Below, piece after piece: positions 44,926-55,164 of a stretch of DNA of 64,000 nucleotides. Location of the stretch: the NCBI RefSeq assembly GCF_014641195.1, contig NZ_BMHQ01000002.1, positions 248,001 through 312,000 on the forward strand, given 5' to 3'. Under the pieces are notes generated by a model. The model was given only the letters and a program-made list of their open reading frames with translations, ran no database searches and had not been told where the DNA came from. Position 1 is the first letter of the stretch. Each line of letters begins with the position of its first letter. The translations under genes and the position numbers were made by a program. This stretch comes from Marinithermofilum abyssi (GTDB lineage Bacteria; Bacillota; Bacilli; Thermoactinomycetales; DSM-45169).

Positions 44926-45268
44926 CAGTCTTCACCTCCATCTAAACCTTCGAAACACTTTAAAAATATCCTCTACCAAAAACCCCCTCCCGAATCCTAA
45001 CTTTCCTTATACAGCTGTCTCGCATGTGGAGCGCTTATAAACACTACATAACACTACTATAGCCCAAGATTTCTGAAGTTATTTTGTCCTGTTTATCGTA
45101 TACAGTCCGTTACGCATGTAAAATGCATGTAAAATGCAATAAAGTTATATAACGTAGTTTACGTTACACTCTTTATGGAAAAACCGTCTAAAACCCTTGC
45201 CGTACCAAGGATTTCAGGCGGTTTTTGTGGTCTTTTACCAATCCCGATGTTTCCGAACTACCTCTGTT
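44926..45268. other. gene-free stretch
   Basis: About 340 bases contain no gene. A tandem GCATGTAAAAT near 45113-45136 and a hairpin AACCGTCTAAAACC/GGCGGTTTTT (near 45180-45226), which could end the LysR-type gene, are the only visible structures. Confidence 0.45.
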
Positions 45269-46137
45269 TCACACATTATTTATTAAAAGCAGTTTCAACA
45301 GACGTCGATATAACATATGTAATTGCGATCCAAGTTTACGACTACGGGTCGCTATAGAAATGGATCGTTTTCTTCCAAAATCAATAATCGGTAGAGCGAA
45401 CAGCTGCAAATGACCCATATGTTTGGCCATCAATTCAGGGACAATTGTGATTCCTATTCCAGCTGTTACAGCTCCAAAAATAAAGTCACCAAAAGCTACC
45501 TCGTTGATGATGTTCGGCTTGTGACCTAGCAATTCCATTGCTTGATGATATGCTCTCGTGTATCACAAGGAGCTTGATGAACGATCAGTGGCTCTTCACA
45601 CAGTTCGGCAAGCTTAACCATTTTTCGCGAACGAAAACGATGGTGTAAAAGGAAACACCGCATAGTAAGACTCCGTAAATAATTCACAGCTCCACAACGA
45701 CTCCCCGATATACGTTGCATCAACAAAGACCGCATCAAGCCTTCCTTCCTGCAATGATTGTATAAGCTCCCCTGAAGTGTTCTGAATCATTAATGTCACG
45801 GGTCGGTCTGAGTGAGATAATCCCTTGATTCTTGGAGGTAAATAGTAAGTTGCCAGACTAGGCAAACTCCCTATAGCTATGGGGTTCGTTCGGCGAAATT
45901 GCCTTAACTCCTGACGAATGGTGGTTAATTCAGCAATTCGATTGTAGAAGCGTTTGCCTGCTTCTGTCAGTTCAATACCAGTAGACGTTCGATAAAACAA
46001 AACAATGCCAAGATCATGTTCCAGGTTACGAATATGTTTGCTTAAAGCCGGCTGAGAAATGTTTTGTGCTTTGGCTGCTTAGACAAGCTTTTTTGTTTAG
46101 CGGCTTCAACAAAATTTTGTAACCACTCTATATTCAT
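45269..46137 (-). pseudogene. LysR-family regulator, three frameshifts
   Basis: From ATG 46137 the N-terminal helix-turn-helix begins MNIEWLQNFVEAAKQKSLSK, but one missing A near 46080 shifts the frame. The next frame restores LSKHIRNLEHDLGI-like sequence and runs RTSTGIELTEAGKRFYNRIA to about 45620. Two further shifts (near 45620 and 45540) separate LAELCEEPLIVHQAPCDTRE from MELLGHKPNIINEVAFGDF and AVTAGIGITIVPELMAKHMG. All parts of a normal LysR protein are present, but not in one frame. It is divergent from the MFS gene at 46289, which it probably once controlled. Confidence 0.85.
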
Positions 46138-46288
46138 CTGTTTTCACTCCAATAGATATAACCATATGTTATACCCTTCAAAAATAATGATCGTTCTGCT
46201 TGTCTTTAGTTATTGATAATCTTTTAAATGTCAAGCGCTTAATTAATTATAACGACAAAAATACCTGATACGGAACGGAGAGGTCGCC

Positions 46289-47422
46289 ATGCAAAAAGTT
46301 CTTCTTCTCACTATGGGAATGTTCGCTCTTGGGTTTGATGCCTATGTGGTGGCTGGTCTGTTGCCTGATATTGCGGGAATGTTTAAAATAAACGCTTCCC
46401 AAGCGGGACAAGCGGTTAGTGTCTTCACCTTTTGTTATGCACTGGCTGCTCCCATTTTTGCAACGCTGCTGGCTGGAAAACCCATGCGCCAACTTTTATT
46501 ACTGGCACTTGCTGTATTCTCTGTAGGCAACGGGGCTAGTGCAATTGCCTCGAGTTTCCCCTTGCTGCTTATGTCCCGTGCAATTGCAGGGATCGGAGCT
46601 GGGCTTTATTCCCCGCTGGCAGCCGCAGCTGCTTCCTCCCTCGTTTCCGAACAGAAACGAGGACGTGCCCTTGGGATGACCTTAGGTGGGATGAGCATGG
46701 GCACGGTCGTTGGGGTTCCAGTTGGATTAATCATTGCTGAACATCTGGGTTGGCAAGGAACTCTCTGGTTAATCACTGTACTCGGTCTTGTTGCCATGCT
46801 TGGTATTGTTATCGGTCTCCCAAACTTTCCTGCCTCAGCGCCCCCGTCACTACGTCAACGTGTGGCTATGATGACCAATAAACGTGTTTCAGCAACCGTT
46901 GGTATCACTTTGTTAACCAGTATTGCGAGCTTGGGGCTCTATACGTACATTGCTTAAATCTTGCATAACCTAGCAGATATTGATTACATAACGCCTTATC
47001 TGTGGGCATGGGGCATTGGTGGCGTGATCGGAAGTTTCTCCATCGGCGCTCTCATTGACCGTACGGGACGTCCAGGTTTGCTCATGGCCGGTATTTTAGC
47101 CATATTGGCTTTTGCCATGTTCAGCCTACCATTTGGGCTGAAATTTCCCATACTAGCCTTCCTACCATTTGTTCTTTGGGGCGCAATGGGATGGGCCTCG
47201 CAAGCCCCACAACAACACGTGTTACTTCATTTACAACCGAATCACGGCGTAGCGACGGTTGCCTTAAACAGTTCCGCTAATTATTTAGGTAGTGCGATCG
47301 GTTCCGCGCTCGGTGGTATTGTTATGTTAGCGGGATTGGCCCCTTCCCAACTTCCGTTTACTGCTGGTTGTCTTGTACTAGTGACTTTACTGGGACAGCT
47401 GATAATCATCGCGAAAAAGTAA
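46289..47422 (+). pseudogene. MFS drug/arabinose-efflux-type transporter, one nonsense codon
   Basis: The frame reads MGMFALGFDAYVVAGLLPDI, ALGMTLGGMSMGTVVGVPVG, and so on to LGLYTYIA, then TAA at 46955-46957, then continues in the same frame with ILHNLADIDYITPYLWAWGI through to 47422. CAA to TAA would explain it. Complete length would be about 377 residues, twelve helices, DHA1 family (chloramphenicol or sugar efflux). Divergent from the broken LysR gene. Confidence 0.85.
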
Positions 47423-47502
47423 GAATCAACAAGATACAGTAGAGTTGAATTGTGATTTGGAAAAAGACTATCTCTTTTTTCAAGATCGAGAGAAGCTGAA
47501 GA

Positions 47503-47575
47503 AGATCTCTTTTGCCCGAGCAGCGACTTTTGACGACGAACTCAACGACAAGAAGGGAGACGAGACAAAAAGCGG
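47503..47575 (-). repeat. dispersed intergenic repeat, copy 3
   Basis: In inverted orientation: GTCCGCTTTTTGTCTCGTCT, TTGTCGTTGAGTTCGTCGTC, AAAAGTCGCTGCTCGGGCAA and AAGAG. This is about 90% identical to copy 1 at 25232. Confidence 0.8.
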
Positions 47576-47734
47576 ACACGATTTTCACGTCAGACAACAA
47601 CACCAATAGCCCGAGAGGGCCAACTCTCGGGCTAAATCTTAGTCTTGCAATTTTATGTACACAACCAAGATCCCCTTACCGGTAAGGAATTGGTGGCAGT
47701 TATCAGCTATAGTCCGGACTTTCACCCTTTTATT

Positions 47735-48160
47735 TTAGTTTTGGCCCTCAGTATAAATTTGAAAAGTCACGCCGAACTTGTCCGTTACAATACCGTAAGC
47801 AGGGCTAAAGAAAGTTTCTTGCAGTGGCATGTTCACTTGACCGTCTTGCTGCAAGGATTCATAAATTTGTTTTGATCTTTCCATGTCGTTAGTTGAAATA
47901 CAGATGGTAACTTGATTGCCCGATTGATGGGGTTGACCCGGAAACGTATCAGAAAACATAAGGTCCGTTTCCCCAACTTTTAACATGGCGTGTGCCACAC
48001 GTTTCTTTGCATCTGCTGGTATAGGGAATTCGGGGTTTTCCGGCATTTCTCCGAAAGTTTGGATATAAAGGACTTTGGCATCCAATGCTTTTTCGTAAAA
48101 TTGGATAGCTTCCTTTGCATTTCCGTCCATCACTAAATAAGGGGTCAATCGCAATGTCAT
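47735..48160 (-). CDS. VOC family protein (PhnB/YjdN-like)
   Basis: The 141-residue product reads LTPYLVMDGNAKEAIQFYEK then GETDLMFSDTFPGQPHQSGN, with VTICISTNDMERSKQIYESL and AYGIVTDKFGVTFQIYTEG. This is the DNA-gyrase-inhibitor/PhnB-like branch of the glyoxalase fold, usually a single-domain dimer with unknown substrate. The AAGGAGC site precedes the ATG. A palindrome lies about 60 bases upstream. Confidence 0.88.
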   Translation of the reverse strand: MTLRLTPYLVMDGNAKEAIQFYEKALDAKVLYIQTFGEMPENPEFPIPADAKKRVAHAMLKVGETDLMFSDTFPGQPHQSGNQVTICISTNDMERSKQIYESLQQDGQVNMPLQETFFSPAYGIVTDKFGVTFQIYTEGQN

Positions 48161-48221
48161 GATTCATCAGCTCCTTGGTTCATATATGATCGGTAGGTAC
48201 CAAATTCTAGTATATAACAAA

Positions 48222-48238
48222 AGTTACAAAATGTAACT
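48222..48238. promoter_or_regulatory. palindromic operator candidate
   Basis: AGTTAC-AAAAT-GTAACT is a perfect 6-bp inverted repeat upstream of the VOC gene. The regulator is unknown. Confidence 0.4.
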
Positions 48239-48462
48239 CAGCCAGTAGTTAAAATTCAGCCGAAACCCTCCCGTTATCAGAAAATGAAGTCGAGCGTTCT
48301 GGTAAATTCCTTACAAGGTGTGACAAAAAATATATGTGAGTTGAAACCGATCAAGGTGTTTCTCTTTGGTAAAGAAACTGAGCAATGGCGGATACCAATA
48401 ATCCGCCGTTTTCGGTGATTTTTTGGCACTACTTTATTAGCGTACAGGGTGACCAAAGGCTA
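48239..48462. other. gene-free stretch
   Basis: About 220 bases hold no gene. TATATGTGAGTTGAAACCG is the only distinct word; a weak hairpin near 48390-48420 (GGCGGATACC/TAATCCGCCG) may end a transcript. Confidence 0.35.
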
Positions 48463-49650
48463 TTATTCATGCCGCACGGCGTCCGGAAAGAAAGCGGCAT
48501 GGGCTTTACGCGGGTCGTTGAACCAGGCGGCCACCTGGTCAGCGACCGATTGATCTTCAGCCCCCTGGAGGAACGTTTGGATGATCGATTCGGGGAGGGG
48601 GCCCATCATGGCGTTGGTCCATTCGGTCACGGCCTGGATGTAAGGCCGGGTCCGGTTCCAATAGTCCTCGCCCAGCCGCTCGTCCCAGTTGGAGGACTGC
48701 CGATAATCCATCAGGGTTTCGTACAGCTTTTCCGCACAGAAGGATGCCGTGTTGCAGCCCTGCCCCGTGATCGGGTCGTTGAGGAACACGCTGTCGCCGC
48801 AACTCACGATCAACTTGCCGTCCAGTATGAGGTAAGGGCGACGGATGACCGGGGTGAAAGCGGTCTGGAGCCAGGCTTTTTCATCCACTAGCGCAAATTT
48901 GCGTCCATCGATCCGCCGATGGATGTCCGGGAAAAACAGGCGCACGGTATCCGCTATGCGCTCCGCGAAGACATCGGTGGACTTCACGCCTTTGAACGCG
49001 TCGAGATCCCCGTTGGGAACCGCTTCGATGAACAGGATCGTCACGAGCCCGTTTTCGGTCAACGCCGAGATCTCAAACATTTCCCCCACACCGGGCAGGA
49101 CGGTGATGGAGATCCCGGCGGGATAGACGGGATCCACACCTTTGAAATAACCAACGATGCATTTCCGTTGCGGTTTGTCGAAGGGGGAGAGTTTGTTGTC
49201 GATGGGGAAAGGAGCCAGCGGACCCGATTTCCCCGTAGCATCGATCACCAGGTTGAATTCGTTCACCAGGCGCGTCACATCCGCCTGAGAAACCCGGCCC
49301 TCCCGCAAGGAGACCCCCTGTTTTTCCAGATCCCTCATGGCATGGGGAAAAGCCCACCGCTGATCTACCGAAGAAGCCGTTCCGTACAGCTTCCCTATGA
49401 AGAGCTTTTTGTCTCCAATAGTCACATGGATGTTGCGGATGGGCGGCGCCGATTCCCATTTCGGCATGGCAAAGCGTTCTTCCCGTTCCCTCGTCGGCGG
49501 GAAGTGCACCTGGGTCGAAAGGATGCGTCCGTTTTGGATCTCGTCGGCTGTCGGATGGTGGAAAAGCGTTACGTCAAACTCCTGTTTCAGGGAGTAGCCC
49601 AGTTGCAATCCGGCTGTTCCGTTTCCTACGATGGCGATTTGTTTCTTCAA
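48463..49650 (-). CDS. styrene monooxygenase StyA-like FAD-dependent oxidoreductase
   Basis: The 395-residue protein belongs to the styrene/indole monooxygenase group of two-component flavoenzymes, which epoxidise vinyl or indole rings with FADH2 supplied by a reductase. The FAD motif is QIAIVGNGTAGLQLGYSLKQ; other signatures are RILSTQVHFPPTREREERF and SCGDSVFLNDPITGQGCNTA. No StyB-like reductase lies next to it, so the electron source must be elsewhere or the function differs. The AAGGAGC-like site precedes the ATG. Confidence 0.85.
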   Translation of the reverse strand: MKKQIAIVGNGTAGLQLGYSLKQEFDVTLFHHPTADEIQNGRILSTQVHFPPTREREERFAMPKWESAPPIRNIHVTIGDKKLFIGKLYGTASSVDQRWAFPHAMRDLEKQGVSLREGRVSQADVTRLVNEFNLVIDATGKSGPLAPFPIDNKLSPFDKPQRKCIVGYFKGVDPVYPAGISITVLPGVGEMFEISALTENGLVTILFIEAVPNGDLDAFKGVKSTDVFAERIADTVRLFFPDIHRRIDGRKFALVDEKAWLQTAFTPVIRRPYLILDGKLIVSCGDSVFLNDPITGQGCNTASFCAEKLYETLMDYRQSSNWDERLGEDYWNRTRPYIQAVTEWTNAMMGPLPESIIQTFLQGAEDQSVADQVAAWFNDPRKAHAAFFPDAVRHE

Positions 49651-49670
49651 GATATTGCTCCTTTCACCCG

Positions 49671-50459
49671 TTATCGGAGTGGATCATATCCCAAACGTCG
49701 TAACTCCTCGGCGATGACTTTGTGACCGGTGTCATTGGGATGTAGACCGTCAATCCAAATATAACCTTTCTGTTCAGGATCTATATTATGGTTTGGACCA
49801 TTAAAAGCCGTATACACATCCGCCATTTCATACCCTAGAGTTTGTTGAGCGTCAATGTATTGGTTAATTTGATCGAGATACGGTTTAAACACTTCAAACC
49901 GCGTCACGGTTCCATCATAGCTCAAAGCATCTTTATCCTCGTTGACATACGGATTGTAGACGTTTATAGTTTTATAGTTTGTGGTTTGTCCATTTCGGAG
50001 ATCCTGAATGATCCCGACGATTTGGAACCAATTGTTCTTAAAGGTTGCTACCGTTTCCCGCAGGCAGTCTTCGTTGTCTGTTCCGCCGCAGGTTCCGTTC
50101 AAGTATTTATTTCGGGCTTCTCGAAGGTCATTTCCCCCGATGTCCCAAGTGACAACATCCGCCGATGCAACCGAACTGCGAAAGGTTGAATCTGTCTGTA
50201 GGGCGTAAAGCAGATCGGAACTCGTCCAACCATTTTGACTCAGGTTGGTCAGGTTCCCGTTATTTCCAGTATCCTTCCCCATGTGATCCCGGTAACGGGG
50301 AACATAACCGTACCAGGCTCCAAATCCGGTTCCGAGTGAATCCCCCAGAGATGTATATTCCCAGGTAGTCGCCGCTGCAACCTCTGTCGCAAGTCCAAAA
50401 GTGAATACAGACAACAATAGGAATACTGTCAGGATTGAGGAAAATATCCGTCGTTTCAA
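49671..50459 (-). CDS. secreted SGNH/GDSL-type esterase or lipase
   Basis: The 262-residue product has a signal peptide (MKRRIFSSILTVFLLLSVFT, cut after VAAA). Block I is YTSLGDSLGTGFGA with the catalytic Ser; block III is TWDIGGNDLREARN; block V is YIWIDGLHPNDTGHKVIAEE with the catalytic Asp and His. These hydrolyse esters of lipids, polysaccharides or spore polymers. It lies 20 bases downstream of nothing recognisable and 21 bases upstream of the monooxygenase, so the two could be co-transcribed. Substrate unknown. Confidence 0.9.
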   Translation of the reverse strand: MKRRIFSSILTVFLLLSVFTFGLATEVAAATTWEYTSLGDSLGTGFGAWYGYVPRYRDHMGKDTGNNGNLTNLSQNGWTSSDLLYALQTDSTFRSSVASADVVTWDIGGNDLREARNKYLNGTCGGTDNEDCLRETVATFKNNWFQIVGIIQDLRNGQTTNYKTINVYNPYVNEDKDALSYDGTVTRFEVFKPYLDQINQYIDAQQTLGYEMADVYTAFNGPNHNIDPEQKGYIWIDGLHPNDTGHKVIAEELRRLGYDPLR

Positions 50460-50780
50460 AGCTACTCCTCCTTTAAAAATTTGAAATTCTCTTAATTAAA
50501 TTCAACAATATTTCTTATATTCCTTTTATTCAGATTTTTATTTGAAAGTTGGTCAAAAAAAGCCCGAAAAATCAGGCCCTTTAATTAGGGAGCCGTCGAT
50601 TTATTTTGTAGATCCAACAGATTCAACTGTGCTTTTATACTAGGAATGGTTTTGGTTTTGAAACCCCCGGTGCTTTCGCCTTTGTCCCTGCCAGAAGCGT
50701 TTCCCTAGCCCGGTGGTGATGTCCGGTAGACAAGGTTCGACTTCTACGGAGAGGATAATCGGTGCCAGTCTAGTTTTGTT
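50460..50780. other. gene-free stretch
   Basis: About 320 bases hold no gene. A weak hairpin (AAAGCCCGA with TCAGGCCCTTT near 50570) may be a terminator of adaA or of a lost gene; the rest shows nothing recognisable. Confidence 0.4.
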
Positions 50781-51335
50781 TTAAGAATGGCGATATTTAA
50801 ACGCTAGCGGGGACAAGCCCGTTACTTTGCGAAAAACATTGTAATAATGGGAAGGATCATTGAAGCCTACCATAAAGCAGATGTCCGTATTATTTTTCTC
50901 TCCATTTAGCAATAAAAGCTTAGCTTGTTCAATGCGAATGTGGATTAAATACTGTTTTGGACTCATCCCTGTTTTTTTCTTAAACAATCGTTGTAGATGG
51001 TACGAACTGATTCCAAAACGTTCGGATAATTTGTAGAGAGTCCAGGGTTTATCGAATTCATTTTCCAGAACTTTTTTCACCTCTTTAATCACTTCTTGAT
51101 TGGGGTCATAAGAGCGGTACAAATCAGGACGACACCGTTTACAAGGTCGATAGCCTTTCCGTAATGCCTCCTCTATATCAAAGAAGAACTCTACATTCTC
51201 CTGCTTGGGCGTTTTGGATTTACATGAGGGATGGCAGAAGATTTTGGTTGTCTTTACTGCATAATAAAAAGATCCGTCATACTTTCCATCACACTGAACA
51301 ACGGCTTCCCACATCTTTTCACGTTGAATCTTCAT
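50781..51335 (-). CDS. adaA: AdaA-type methylphosphotriester sensor and activator
   Basis: AdaA accepts a methyl group from DNA phosphotriesters on a zinc-bound cysteine and then activates the adaptive alkylation response. The 184-residue product has the zinc/acceptor Cys set in TTKIFCHPSCKSKTPKQ and RPCKRCRPD (four Cys), and a C-terminal AraC-type helix-turn-helix pair (KLSERFGISSYHLQRLFKKK, then CFMVGFNDPSHYYNVFRKVT). The start overlaps the stop of the broken APC permease as ATGA. AdaB or alkA partners are not seen. Confidence 0.9.
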   Translation of the reverse strand: MKIQREKMWEAVVQCDGKYDGSFYYAVKTTKIFCHPSCKSKTPKQENVEFFFDIEEALRKGYRPCKRCRPDLYRSYDPNQEVIKEVKKVLENEFDKPWTLYKLSERFGISSYHLQRLFKKKTGMSPKQYLIHIRIEQAKLLLLNGEKNNTDICFMVGFNDPSHYYNVFRKVTGLSPLAFKYRHS

Positions 51336-52600
51336 CGCCCGCCTCCCTTTCCGTGTTGCATATTCCCATGATTCTCCCCTTGTCTCCTGATTGCTTTCAT
51401 GTATAAGAAATACATTCCGCTCACCACTGCGGGAACCAAAATGTGCAAACCCAGAAAAGGAACAAAGAGAGCAAGCACAATCAGGGAGATTAGACCGCTA
51501 ATCCATGGTTTGGAGTTTTTATTGTACAATTTAAGGGCCGCGGCCATAGAGAGGATATAGACCACCATGCCCAAGGAATTCGGGATAAACAGCAATCGGG
51601 TAAAGTGAACCTTTATAAACGTGGTCAGGACAACACCGAACCCGGCAAATAGGACGACCAGCCAAACGACACGGGTCGGTGTCTCGGTGTGGGGATTTAA
51701 ATAATAAAACCAAGAAGGAAAAGCCCGATCTCGACTTAATGCATAACCGAGTTGGGTCAGACTGGCGACAAAAGCATTGACAGTACCCGTACATATAATC
51801 AGAGCCAAAATGGCGGTAATCCATTGCGCCCCAAAACCCAAAGCACGATGGACCATGACTCCCACTGGCGATGAATCACTTTCCAGATTTCCATAAGTTC
51901 CACTTCCAACGGTAATAAAACTGAGAAGAAGAAACACTGTACCGATAACCATTGCGCTAATTAGTGCACTACGTACTAAATCCTTCTTTAGATGTTTGAA
52001 CCGATCCGCCAGACTGCAGATTGCTTCCCATCCGAAAAAGGACCAAAAAATCATAATAACAGCCGTTCCTACCGGATACCATCCTTTGGGAGCGAAGGGC
52101 TGAAAATTTTCCCAGCGAACGGATGGCAATGTGACCGCCACTGCCATACACAATAAAATGAGCAAAAGAGTACTAAGCACCACAGACAACTTTCCGCTTA
52201 TCCGTATTCCAAAATGATTGGATAGACCTCCGATAAACAAAATGAAACAGGCGATCAAAGCAATTTCAATAGTTACCGATATAACTAGCACCTGTCAAAG
52301 AAACAATAATCTGCCCGATTGCAGCTGTAAAAAAATAAAACCATCCCACGAGATTTCCCGTATGTTCCCCGAAAGCCATGCGAACAAAAGTGGCCGCTCC
52401 CCCAGCGTCGGGGTATGAGCGGGATAACGCGGCAAATGTATAGGCGAAAGGGAAGCTAAACAGGATCATGATCGTCCAAGATAAAATGGAGGCCGGGCCC
52501 GCGATCGTCGCTGTACTGCTGACAAAAACAAAATCCCTGAACCAAGAATAGCCGTAATATATAAAGCGACGGCTTCAGGCAAATGAATGGACCGTTTCAT
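51332..52600 (-). pseudogene. APC-superfamily amino acid permease, two frameshifts
   Basis: From ATG 52600 (after GGAGGGGAAAA) the product starts MKRSIHLPEAVALYITAILG but shifts near 52550. The second frame reads ILSWTIMILFSFPFAYTFAA then SYPDAGGAATFVRMAFGEHT, the APC signature, and shifts again near 52285. The last frame runs IEIALIACFILFIGGLSNHF through WFYYLNPHTETPTRVVW to 51332. With both corrections about 423 residues and twelve helices result, YfnA/YjeH-like. It overlaps adaA by 4 bases. Confidence 0.85.
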
Positions 52601-52970
52601 ATTTTCCCCTCCCTAGTTGCCAATTACATCCTTTTTTCACGTCCAAACCTAACCGACCATTCTTCCCAAGAACTCGACCACAGGGGAAAAGAGGGATCAC
52701 CTTTTAAATATCACAATCCAATGAAAAGATCGTCTGGTTTTTTTGCGATGTAATTTGTACCCCGAAAGGGAAGGGTAACGTTGCACGAACCGTCCCCCTT
52801 GCAGTTGAGGCACGGTTGCAGCTGTCTCAGATCTTGAAACCCGGACCGATGACCACCCCGCCCTGTTCCTTTTCCTTGCGTTCGGTACAGTGGGTGTCCG
52901 CCAAAGAATGGGAATAGGCGATAGAAAAGGTGTTTAGCTATTAACCGAGTACACCGGTTGGTCGAATTTT
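52601..52970. other. gene-free stretch, possible gene remnant
   Basis: About 370 bases contain no complete gene. A 29-codon minus-strand reading ending KEKEQGGVVIGPGFKI (near 52900-52830) looks protein-like but lacks a start or family. A long hairpin near 52750-52800 is not convincing. Confidence 0.4.
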
Positions 52971-54245
52971 CTAAGAAGCTAGTTCTCCTTCGTCTCTCTT
53001 TGGTTCCAATTTGTATCTTTTAATAAACCATGGAATCAAAGAGCAAAACAATATGAAAGAAACTCCTGCAGAGAAGAAAACTCCTCCTATACCGATCCAT
53101 TTTGCTAGACGGCTCCAAGTAAAGGAGAAATAAGCAATGCGGTATTTTGGAACCCATGTGTAACAGCAATAATCCGCCCGATCATTTCCGGTGGCGTTTC
53201 AGATTGTATAAGTGTTGTGTAAGTAATAGAAGAAAAGAGACTCATGATGCCTACCCAAAACCATACAACAACCCATACAAAAAAAGGGGCAGTAACCCAT
53301 CTCCAACCCCCTATTCCAATCAATAACCATATACCACCTCCCAACAGACCAGCTGCAGCGCTCATCATTAGAGGATTCTCAAATAGTCGACTGAAGGGTG
53401 TGACCAAGAACGTACCAACAATACTCCCCACAGCAACTGCACTCAGAATAGTTCCAAAGCCGTCAATACCTATTCCAAGATTTTTTGTCCAAAGAACAAT
53501 TAATTTGTCATAAAGACTAATGATAAACATGGAAAAAGTCATCGATCCAATATTAAAAGCTAGAATGCGATTCGACCGAATATAACGAATTCTATCCGCA
53601 AAATCGCTCCAAAAAAGTCCACCTTCCTTATTTTTACTCTTTTCTTTCTCCTCTATAGGAAGGCGGAGTAAAGCGATTGATGCCAACGAAAAACCAATAA
53701 CTTCCAGTATAAACACCATCTGTGGATCAAAGGCCGCGACAATCAACCCTCCAAGTGCTGGTGCAGTAATTTTGGCACCATTCATGGATAGTTGACTTAA
53801 CGCGTTGGCTTCTTGTAGCTGGTCTCGGGGAACGACAAACCTTATGTAGGCTTGTCGTGCTGGGTCAAAGATGACGTCCAGTACTTCCTTAAAAAAAACA
53901 AGCGGAAGAAGAAAGTATAGGTTCGGAGCCAGGATGAAACCAATAACAAATGGAATACGTAATAAGCAGCACATGATCATTAATTGTTTTTTTGATGACC
54001 GGTCAACCACTACAGCCATCCAAGGACCCATTAAAATCCATGGGAATTCCCATAGTAACAGCAAATGCAGCTAAGGCGCCAGCTCCTAGCCCCCAATGGT
54101 AAACAATCAAAGCTTCAATAGCTATAAAGTCGAACCAATTCCCCAGATCAGAAAAAACCTGAGCTGTGAACAATTGGCGATATGAGCGGATGGTAAGTGG
54201 AACAAAAACGGAACGGTTCATGGCACCCCCAGCTTTATGTGTCAT
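52971..54245 (-). pseudogene. MFS transporter, two frameshifts
   Basis: The first frame starts MTHKAGGAMNRSVFVPLTIR and reads SDLGNWFDFIAIEALIVYHW to about 54030, where one extra base in CCCATGG shifts the frame. The second reads WMAVVVDRSSKKQLMIMCCL through SPLLGAV, ending at a TAG near 53106. One missing T there restores AKWIGIGGVFFSAGVSF to a stop at 52971. A complete version would have about 424 residues, DHA3/EntS-like. It follows padR with an ATGA overlap. Confidence 0.85.
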
Positions 54246-54862
54246 TTTAAATCCATACTTTCGGAGAGAGCATCGCGTTTTCTTTGACTGGCTTGTTTAA
54301 ATAAACCTCGCGGATCCTGACGGGGTGGAGTCGGTGGTTGTTCCAGTTGGCGAATCATGCGTCCGTACCATTCAATATCTAGTCGAAGCCGGTCCTTCAG
54401 GTAATCCATCCCTAGTCCACTGATCTCACCAATTGCGGAATAATCATTGCTAGACCATTGTTCAAAATGATCCAACATTTCCTTCGCTTCTTTCCGACGT
54501 AGCTCCAGGTGATCTATTAATGATTCTCGGTCTTCGGGTTTACCCGTATCCCAGAAGCTCAGTTTCATCTGGAGTTCGTCCCTCATTTCGGGAGGAGAGG
54601 GAGGTTGCTCAAGCCAATGGGATAACTCCCTCCATCCTTTCGCTGTTAACTCGTAAATTTTAGTCTTTCTGCCTTCCTCCTCAGTAGATACAGTTTGGAT
54701 TAACCCTTGATACTCAAGCTTCTTCAGTTGGGGATAAATACTCCCAAAACTAACACGACCCCACCCTAGCTCCCGCCCACGATATTCCACTTCCGATTTA
54801 ATGCCATATCCCGAATTGGGTGCCCAACTAAGGACACCTAGTAAAATGTGTTTTACTGACAT
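54242..54862 (-). CDS. PadR-family transcriptional regulator
   Basis: The start at 54862 follows GAGGGG and gives 206 residues; a longer frame to 54976 is unlikely. The PadR winged helix is HILLGVLSWAPNSGYGIKSE then WGRVSFGSIYPQLKKLEYQG, followed by a C-terminal dimerisation domain (EMLDHFEQWSSND and so on). PadR proteins repress efflux genes and release DNA upon binding toxic compounds. It is translationally coupled to the MFS gene it presumably controls, which is now broken. Confidence 0.9.
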   Translation of the reverse strand: MSVKHILLGVLSWAPNSGYGIKSEVEYRGRELGWGRVSFGSIYPQLKKLEYQGLIQTVSTEEEGRKTKIYELTAKGWRELSHWLEQPPSPPEMRDELQMKLSFWDTGKPEDRESLIDHLELRRKEAKEMLDHFEQWSSNDYSAIGEISGLGMDYLKDRLRLDIEWYGRMIRQLEQPPTPPRQDPRGLFKQASQRKRDALSESMDLK

Positions 54863-55164
54863 CCAAACCACCCCTCTGATATATCGCTCCGTTATGTTAT
54901 CGTATGTCATTTTATTAGTCAAATATTTCTGATTAAAAAACGGAATCCGGCGCATCAAGTGTCCTTGTCCTGACATAAACCCCTTTTTCTGATGGTGAAA
55001 GAAAAAAGTTGTAATCCCTCCGTTGTTTGCAGGATTTCAAAGCCCCTTAGCGAAATATTATACGTCTTAATTTTGGGACAATAGGCACCCGTCTGAAAAC
55101 GGTTCGTGTGCAACCTGTTACGCCGTATTCTCAAGGGATTTGTCACCAATAAAGGAGGATGGGT
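54863..55164. other. intergenic region between divergent padR and inhA-type genes
   Basis: About 300 bases. Both promoters should be here; GTTATGTTATCGTATG near 54893-54909 may be part of the PadR operator. No gene is visible. Confidence 0.4.

Noticed and set aside
52830-52920. Gene remnant ending KEKEQGGVVIGPGFKI on the minus strand
   Set aside because: Only about 29 codons look protein-like; no start, ribosome site or family was recognised.
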